Source of the DNA: Pseudovirgaria hyperparasitica
Lineage: Eukaryota > Ascomycota > Dothideomycetes > Acrospermales > Acrospermaceae
Direction of reading: 5' to 3'
Assembly: GCF_010093815.1 (NCBI RefSeq)
Contig: NW_022985553.1
Location: 623,511 to 687,510 of the forward strand
Length of the DNA stretch: 64,000 nt
Positions 58,959 to 64,000 of the stretch are shown here, piece after piece. A program made the position numbers and the translations under genes. Under the pieces are notes generated by a model, which saw only the letters and a list, made by a program, of their open reading frames with translations, had not been told where the DNA came from and did not search any database. Every line of letters begins with the position of its first letter. Positions within the stretch are counted from its first letter, which is position 1.

Positions 58959-61098
58959 GGCTGGTGGTGGTAATGAGATAGATGTTGGGTAATAGACAAA
59001 TGCTTTTTTATTTATTTATTCTGATTAGCGGAAGATGATGGCGGCGACTGAAGGAAGAACCCCGCTGGCCTTGTAAAGGATGCGAGACTGTCAGACGATG
59101 ATGATGAAAGATGTATATGACACGGGACGGCGAATCTCATGATATGACGTCGTATTGCGTGTTGACGGTGTGTCTAAAGGTTGTCCAGGGTGTCGCCTCA
59201 TGCAGTGGATGCTGCTGATCTGCTCTCGCGGTCCCGGGAGAGTGGGTAGCGGATGCGGTAAGGCGGTAAGGCGGTAAGGCGGCAAAGCAAGCGGTAGGTA
59301 AATGTAGGTACAGTACATGCTGTAAGTAGCCCATAGCTTCTCTGCAGGGCCACGCAGGGTTTATACTGATTAATTACAGTGTCACTTTTCTTTGCAACTC
59401 GTGGGATTCTCATCCTGGAACGAGGTGAGATGAGATGTTGCTTTGCTTTCTTGCCCTGCTCTGGTTGCGCAATCGATACACACATACACATACATACACA
59501 TACGTACACGTTACTCGACTCAGCTGCGATGGGATGGCGACGTCTTGGCTGACTGGAGGCGAGAGCTGAGCAGGAAGCATAGAAGCTGAGGTGACGTCCT
59601 CATATCCCTTTCACAAGCGTGCATACAGAGATCTCCGTGAGGCTGCAAAGGAAGGCGAAACGGAGCGTGCCCGTACGAACGAAAGAAAAAAAGCCCTTAC
59701 ACAACTGACGTGCGGCTCTACAATATGCAAACCTTCGGGCAAAAGCATCTGATGAATGGGGTGGTGGATGATGACTTCAATTTCTGATCACTCATCATTT
59801 TCACCTGGACATGCCAATCATGCATTGCCTGGACGCGGCAAGGTCCAAAATGCTGGTAATAATAATGGCGGGTGAATAGACAGCTTCAGGCAGAGCGAAG
59901 ATCCCCTATTTCGGCTACCCCGGTGGGACCTTTTACGCCTCACGCACGCCCGTCGACCACCTTGAAGATCTGCGCATCCGTCCGTCCTATCCATTCATGC
60001 GTCCATTCATGCGTCTATCCATACCACAGGGCTTCTCTCCTCACATCATCATCATTATCATCAGCAAATCACAGGCAATATCCCGTGTTGTTGCCCTGTC
60101 AGTCCGTGGCGACTACAGTACACGCCCGTAGCTGTGCTTTGATCATTGACTCTGATGATGACGACGACGACGATGATTGATGCTGGTCATGAATGAATGA
60201 ATGAACAACCGCCTCGTTCTCGCCATCGTCCAACCATCTCTTCAGCTTATCGCTGCTGCAACAGTTTCAATATTGCAAGGCGATATTGCGCACGCACCGA
60301 CTTGACGACTACAGTGCAACATCAAACACCTACAGTCTCGACATGAATCATCTGCTTGATTAAGCATACAATAATTAGATTGGTCTATTGAGCGCAAGCC
60401 ACTTCGCCTTGAAATTTAACCTGTACCTTAACCCTGGAGTGGGGCCAGGGCGGGAAAAGACTGGCGTGGGTGTCCCAGGTCCTTTGTTTGTCGACCTTTT
60501 TCTCCCCCCCCCTGCCTGTGCTGGTGGTGGCTAATTATGGGGAATTTGTTGGTTTTCGAATGGGATCAAACAACCTCCATTCGCCAATCGTTCTTCAGCT
60601 TCAATCTGCCAGTCATCCCGTTGGCTCCCAGTCTTGCGCATCTCGACCATCAGTTACACAGGAATAAGCACTGCTTTTGGACTGGCGATATATAGTCCTC
60701 CGCGTTTGCCGGCCTCGATTCGTTCTTTCAGGCCAGGCACTAAACTAGTTGCCGTCATCATACACTACGAGACGAGACGACAACGCCGGCCGCTGATGCT
60801 TCCAAGCTTCCATCTGATCCATCCCCTCGGATTTATTTTCCCTAATCACTGCCATACTCCATCTTCTACATCCTGGTTCACGACTTCACTTTTTGCTACC
60901 TACTGCAGGTCACGCGACTGTCCTGACCCACTAATCGCCTCAACATCCCGCTTCTAGAGCTTTGCTGTCTAGATCCGCCTGCCGTTTGTGTGAGTCTGCG
61001 CTCGCCAACCTCTTTCCATCACTTCATACACATTTCTTATATTATTCCCGTACCAGTCCCAGAAAAATCCGCTTCTAATTGGCGGCTCAGGCTGTGAT
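58959..61098. other. 2.1-kb intergenic region
   Basis: Divergent promoters of the aldo-keto reductase and the gene at 61099. It contains an 8-bp GCGGTAAG triplet repeat (59255-59280), a CA/TA-rich run (59476-59508), GATA-like and GAC/GAT runs near 60145-60178. No gene seen. Confidence 0.5.
59255..59280 (+). repeat. GCGGTAAG tandem repeat
   Basis: Three copies of an 8-bp unit upstream of the aldo-keto reductase gene. Confidence 0.85.
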
Positions 61099-61842
61099 AT
61101 GTCCTCGAGCTACTTCACAAGCGAAAACCAGGGGCTTCAACCACGACCACCAGGGGAACCGCCGTTTGCCCGTCCCTCTCCAAGTGGATCCGACGCTGGA
61201 ATGACGGGCGATCCTCAGTTCGACATCTTCGAATGGCATCCCGCATATCAGAGCTGCCAGCGCTACTTTCTCGACCACGCCCAGCATGACGGCAGTGTCC
61301 AGGCAGTCGCCGCTCTCGTCAACATCGCTCTACCCTTTCAATGGGCCCAGAGTCCCATCTCAAACTCCTCCGCTTCTCCCATGCCCGGCGCAAATCTCGC
61401 ACCATATCAACAGCACTACCAACGACCAGGACCTTCGCAAGGGACCCAAAGGCCTGGAGCCGGTCTCGCATGGGTCTCACTCGTGCCCTACATTCGCCGC
61501 CTGATAGTCACGGGATTCGACAGCGCAGGCGTCCTCCATGGCTTCTTCGGCGACGAGTGGAAGAAAGGCATCGGCCCCGTGCAGGAATGCGAGAGGCGCA
61601 ACTACCTGTTCGCCGCCAAGAGCGTTGGCTGGGCCAAAGTCAAATGCCAGTACGACATGTCTCCACACGAGAGCGTGCCCTTCCTGAAGCCGCTCCAGAA
61701 CGTGCAGCTAGCCGAGATTGAGGGTGCGGAGAAGACTTGGAGCCAGTGGCTTGCGATGGAGGACTGGATGGTTGGGCCTCGTGCGCCCGTCGCGATGGAT
61801 GAGGGTGGTCCGTCGAGGCCTCGCCCGAGCCAGGAGTTGTAA
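61099..61842 (+). CDS. conserved fungal protein of unknown function
   Basis: A single-exon gene for 247 residues. After a Pro/Ser-rich start it has FDIFEWHPAYQSCQRYFLDH, then VQAVAALVNIALPFQW, VSLVPYIRRLIVTGFDSAGV, LHGFFGDEWKKGIGPVQECE and NYLFAAKSVGWAKVKCQYDM. I recall closely similar proteins across Pezizomycotina, sometimes carrying an unsupported label as an apoptosis inhibitor; I would not transfer that. The Trp/Tyr/Cys-rich core is compact and probably folded, and the tail is disordered. No membrane segment or signal peptide is visible. The long upstream leader region (60900-61098) is pyrimidine-rich. Confidence 0.75.
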   Translation: MSSSYFTSENQGLQPRPPGEPPFARPSPSGSDAGMTGDPQFDIFEWHPAYQSCQRYFLDHAQHDGSVQAVAALVNIALPFQWAQSPISNSSASPMPGANLAPYQQHYQRPGPSQGTQRPGAGLAWVSLVPYIRRLIVTGFDSAGVLHGFFGDEWKKGIGPVQECERRNYLFAAKSVGWAKVKCQYDMSPHESVPFLKPLQNVQLAEIEGAEKTWSQWLAMEDWMVGPRAPVAMDEGGPSRPRPSQEL

Positions 61843-62385
61843 AGTCTGTTTGTTGGTTTGGTTTGAGACTGCATACTATGACCCGGCGTTTTGATACACG
61901 ATAGGATGGGATGGCATGGTATTGGCGTTTTATGTGATTATTTTCATTGAGAAAGACACGCGTGTGAAGTCGCGCGTGGTCTTTTTCCTTTTTCGGTGTA
62001 ACAATACTTTCGTTTGGGGCAATATGCTGATGCTTTTACATTCTGATGAGTTGCCAGTCTTACTCGTTTGTGCTTATTTTATTGTAGAAACCTTGGTCTC
62101 ACAGCTTGAGTTTCGTGTTGATAGACGATGGATGGCAGGGCGAGGCGAAACGGCACTAGTTCCAACTTTCCTTCAAGAACCCCACGTGGACTTGCACTTA
62201 CATAATCATGCACCCAACTTGAACCCTAGCCATTCTCCAATAACTAGCGTCTACTTAATTAACTGGTATTTTATATTTGGTATCACTATAGTTTACCTGC
62301 ACAAGCTGGACGACACTCTAAGGACTGTGCCCTCACCTCTAAACTCACCTCACCGTTTTGGCTACATCAATCTCACGCTCTCCTC
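61843..62385. other. intergenic region, no gene seen
   Basis: 543 bp with AT-rich sequence, holding the 3' UTR of the upstream gene and the MED5 promoter. Confidence 0.5.
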
Positions 62386-64000
62386 ATGGACTCTCCTGTG
62401 AAGGAAGAACCCCCATCCGAGGTATGGGCGCGCTTCGTCAACAATTGTCTCGCAATGCGCGTGCGTCCCGAGAGGTTTGATGCCCTCTCCCAGAAGTTGA
62501 TCGTGAATTCGCCAATCGAGGGCCGGTTCCTCGCCAATATTGTCTTGCGCCCACAAACTCCAGGTTACGAGTTGATGGATCCTTTGGTTCTTGGATACCT
62601 CGAAAAGGCTCTTTCCCGTGATCTGATCGATGCTGGCGACATCCTGCTCTCACTCTTCCGGTGGTCCAAGGATCGGCCATATAACAACGACGAGGACAAG
62701 AACTCTGCTGAGGCACATCGACGGAACCCACCTCGCCTGGATGAGCTTGTGCTGCATCACTTGGCGAGGGTGTTTGCCGACTCCCAGCGGCCCAAAAGCC
62801 CGCCTGAAGCGCGTCGGACTCTCATTCTGGTTACGAAGTGGATGGTTGCCATGGTCGACCTTCACCATAAGGACTCGATGCTGCAAGCGATGAACGGTGC
62901 TGAGCATACCCATCGCATCGTTGCTCGGGACGCCTTGGGCCAGCTTGCAATCGCGCTCTTGAGCAATGCCAGAGTGGTTGGGATCATGAACAATAGAATC
63001 TTCCGCAAAGGTTCGTTTCAAAATCTGTGCTGGTGGTGAATTTGGTCACTAGCCGGAGCCGTCTCCTGACTGACAGATCACAGGCGAAAAGAAGAGCCTG
63101 GCGCAGGCTGTTTCGACCTTTGTACCATTTCTGGCACAGATCTCGATCAATACGTCCAGTCGTCTGGCTGAGCTGCAGAAAAGTCATGACTTAGTCGAAG
63201 AGCCTTTGAACGATATTGTTGGCGACAAAGAAGCCAATGACCTTGCTGTCGCGACGATGCAGCTCCAGTCCGTGGCGGAGTTGCCAGTGATTAATTCACG
63301 ATCTGGTCTGTTCATCTTCTTGAACTCTCTGGTAAGTGTAGTCAAACTGACCGACTGAGCGGATGCCTGACTACAACAACAGCTTGTTGGACGCCCTCTG
63401 ACCGATGACACGACCATCCTGGTGTATCTCAGTAATCGCTACAAGGTATGCATCACGTGTCGAATGGTGTACGCGTCTAGAATTTTAGTGTTGATATGAT
63501 GCAGGGAGATGCTCAAAGATCAACAGTCGATCTAATCACGGCCGCCTTCGATGTCCTTTCGAACGGCAACAACAGGCACGAGTCGCAGATTCACATGTTC
63601 AACCTTCGATCGTTTCTGGTCAACAAAGTTCCAACGATCATCGCCACCCTCTCGCACTCGATGTTTCCACCTCTGACACCTGAGTTCTGCATCACACAAG
63701 CTCTGGCACACATTGATCCAAACTCATTCCCTTCACTCGCACATGCGAGCTTCGATGTTGCCGCTGGCGACAATCCTCTGATGGACGTTCGACAAGACTT
63801 TCTCTTTGCCTGCGCTTTACATCGGCTCCTACCGGTTGAAAGTATTGAGCGACTGTTGGGTGAGCAGCCAATGTCTGATCTGCCCTCCGGTGGAGCATAC
63901 ACGAAAGGGGCCTTGGTCTCCCAGTGTTCGGCCAACCCGGAGCGAGTGGAGGAGCTACTGAACGAGATCGAACGGATGGACGGCAACGTAGGAGCTATTG
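62386..64000 (+). CDS. MED5: Mediator complex subunit 5 (Med5/Nut1), 5' part
   Basis: Exons 62386-63010, 63084-63331, 63383-63445 and 63505 onward; the gene runs off the right edge after about 480 codons. Introns are 73, 51 and 59 bp, all GT-AG. The N-terminus reads VWARFVNNCLAMRVRPERFD, then DPLVLGYLEKALSRDLIDAG, ILLSLFRWSKDRPYNN, PPRLDELVLHHLARVFADSQ and TLILVTKWMVAMVDLHHKDS. This is the helical pattern of filamentous-fungal Med5, a tail-module subunit that links activators to RNA polymerase II. The later exons (FIFLNSLLVGRPLTDD, VYLSNRYKGDAQRSTVDLIT) continue the fold. The family call is from memory of homologues, and the C-terminal two thirds are not in the window. Confidence 0.83.

Overview
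The window is nuclear DNA of a filamentous ascomycete (Pezizomycotina, probably Dothideomycetes). Genes are well spaced, with short introns of about 47-133 bp that have GT-AG or GC-AG ends and CTAAC/CTGAC branch sites. Several families are fungal hallmarks: Zn(II)2Cys6, Clr5, Sog2-type LRR, Ima1, NADP-GDH and a fungal-type Med5. No tRNA, rRNA, CRISPR array or recognisable transposon was seen. One 40-bp run of N lies inside a gene at 54287-54326.

Layout. 1-5.3 kb: the 5' part of a SOG2-like LRR gene, a RUS/DUF647 membrane protein and an RGS-domain gene, all on the minus strand. 5.3-11.7 kb: a long gene-poor stretch, then COX18. 15-20.3 kb: a doubtful basic protein, a SAM methyltransferase and a Clr5-domain gene. 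23.3-36 kb: a dense housekeeping block with eIF2B-beta, NEM1, ALG14, mitochondrial uL24, IMA1, cytosolic RPS23, an unknown fungal protein and mitochondrial uL3. 36.9-39.2 kb: one gene joining a Zn2Cys6 DNA-binding cluster to a maltose-acetyltransferase-like enzyme. 39.2-46.9 kb: a 7.6-kb gene-poor region rich in microsatellites. 46.9-51 kb: two unknown intact genes with degenerate tandem repeats between and upstream of them. 52.2-55 kb: a divergent O-methyltransferase / FAD monooxygenase pair. 55.2-59 kb: NADP-glutamate dehydrogenase and a six-exon aldo-keto reductase. 61.1-64 kb: a conserved fungal protein and the 5' part of Mediator subunit 5.

Most recognised genes act in core processes: translation (eIF2B-beta, RPS23), mitochondrial biogenesis (COX18, uL24m, uL3m), the nuclear envelope and ER (NEM1, IMA1, ALG14), transcription (MED5) and nitrogen assimilation (GDH). 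The less usual content is the TF-enzyme fusion, the repeat-flanked unknown genes with a shared barrel-like sequence pattern, the divergent OMT/monooxygenase pair, two GC-AG introns and a 14-nt microexon. I found no clearly novel multi-gene system. The repeat-flanked pair of unknown genes at 46.9-51 kb is the most open-ended locus. Exon models were built by reading splice sites by eye and have not been tested against transcripts.
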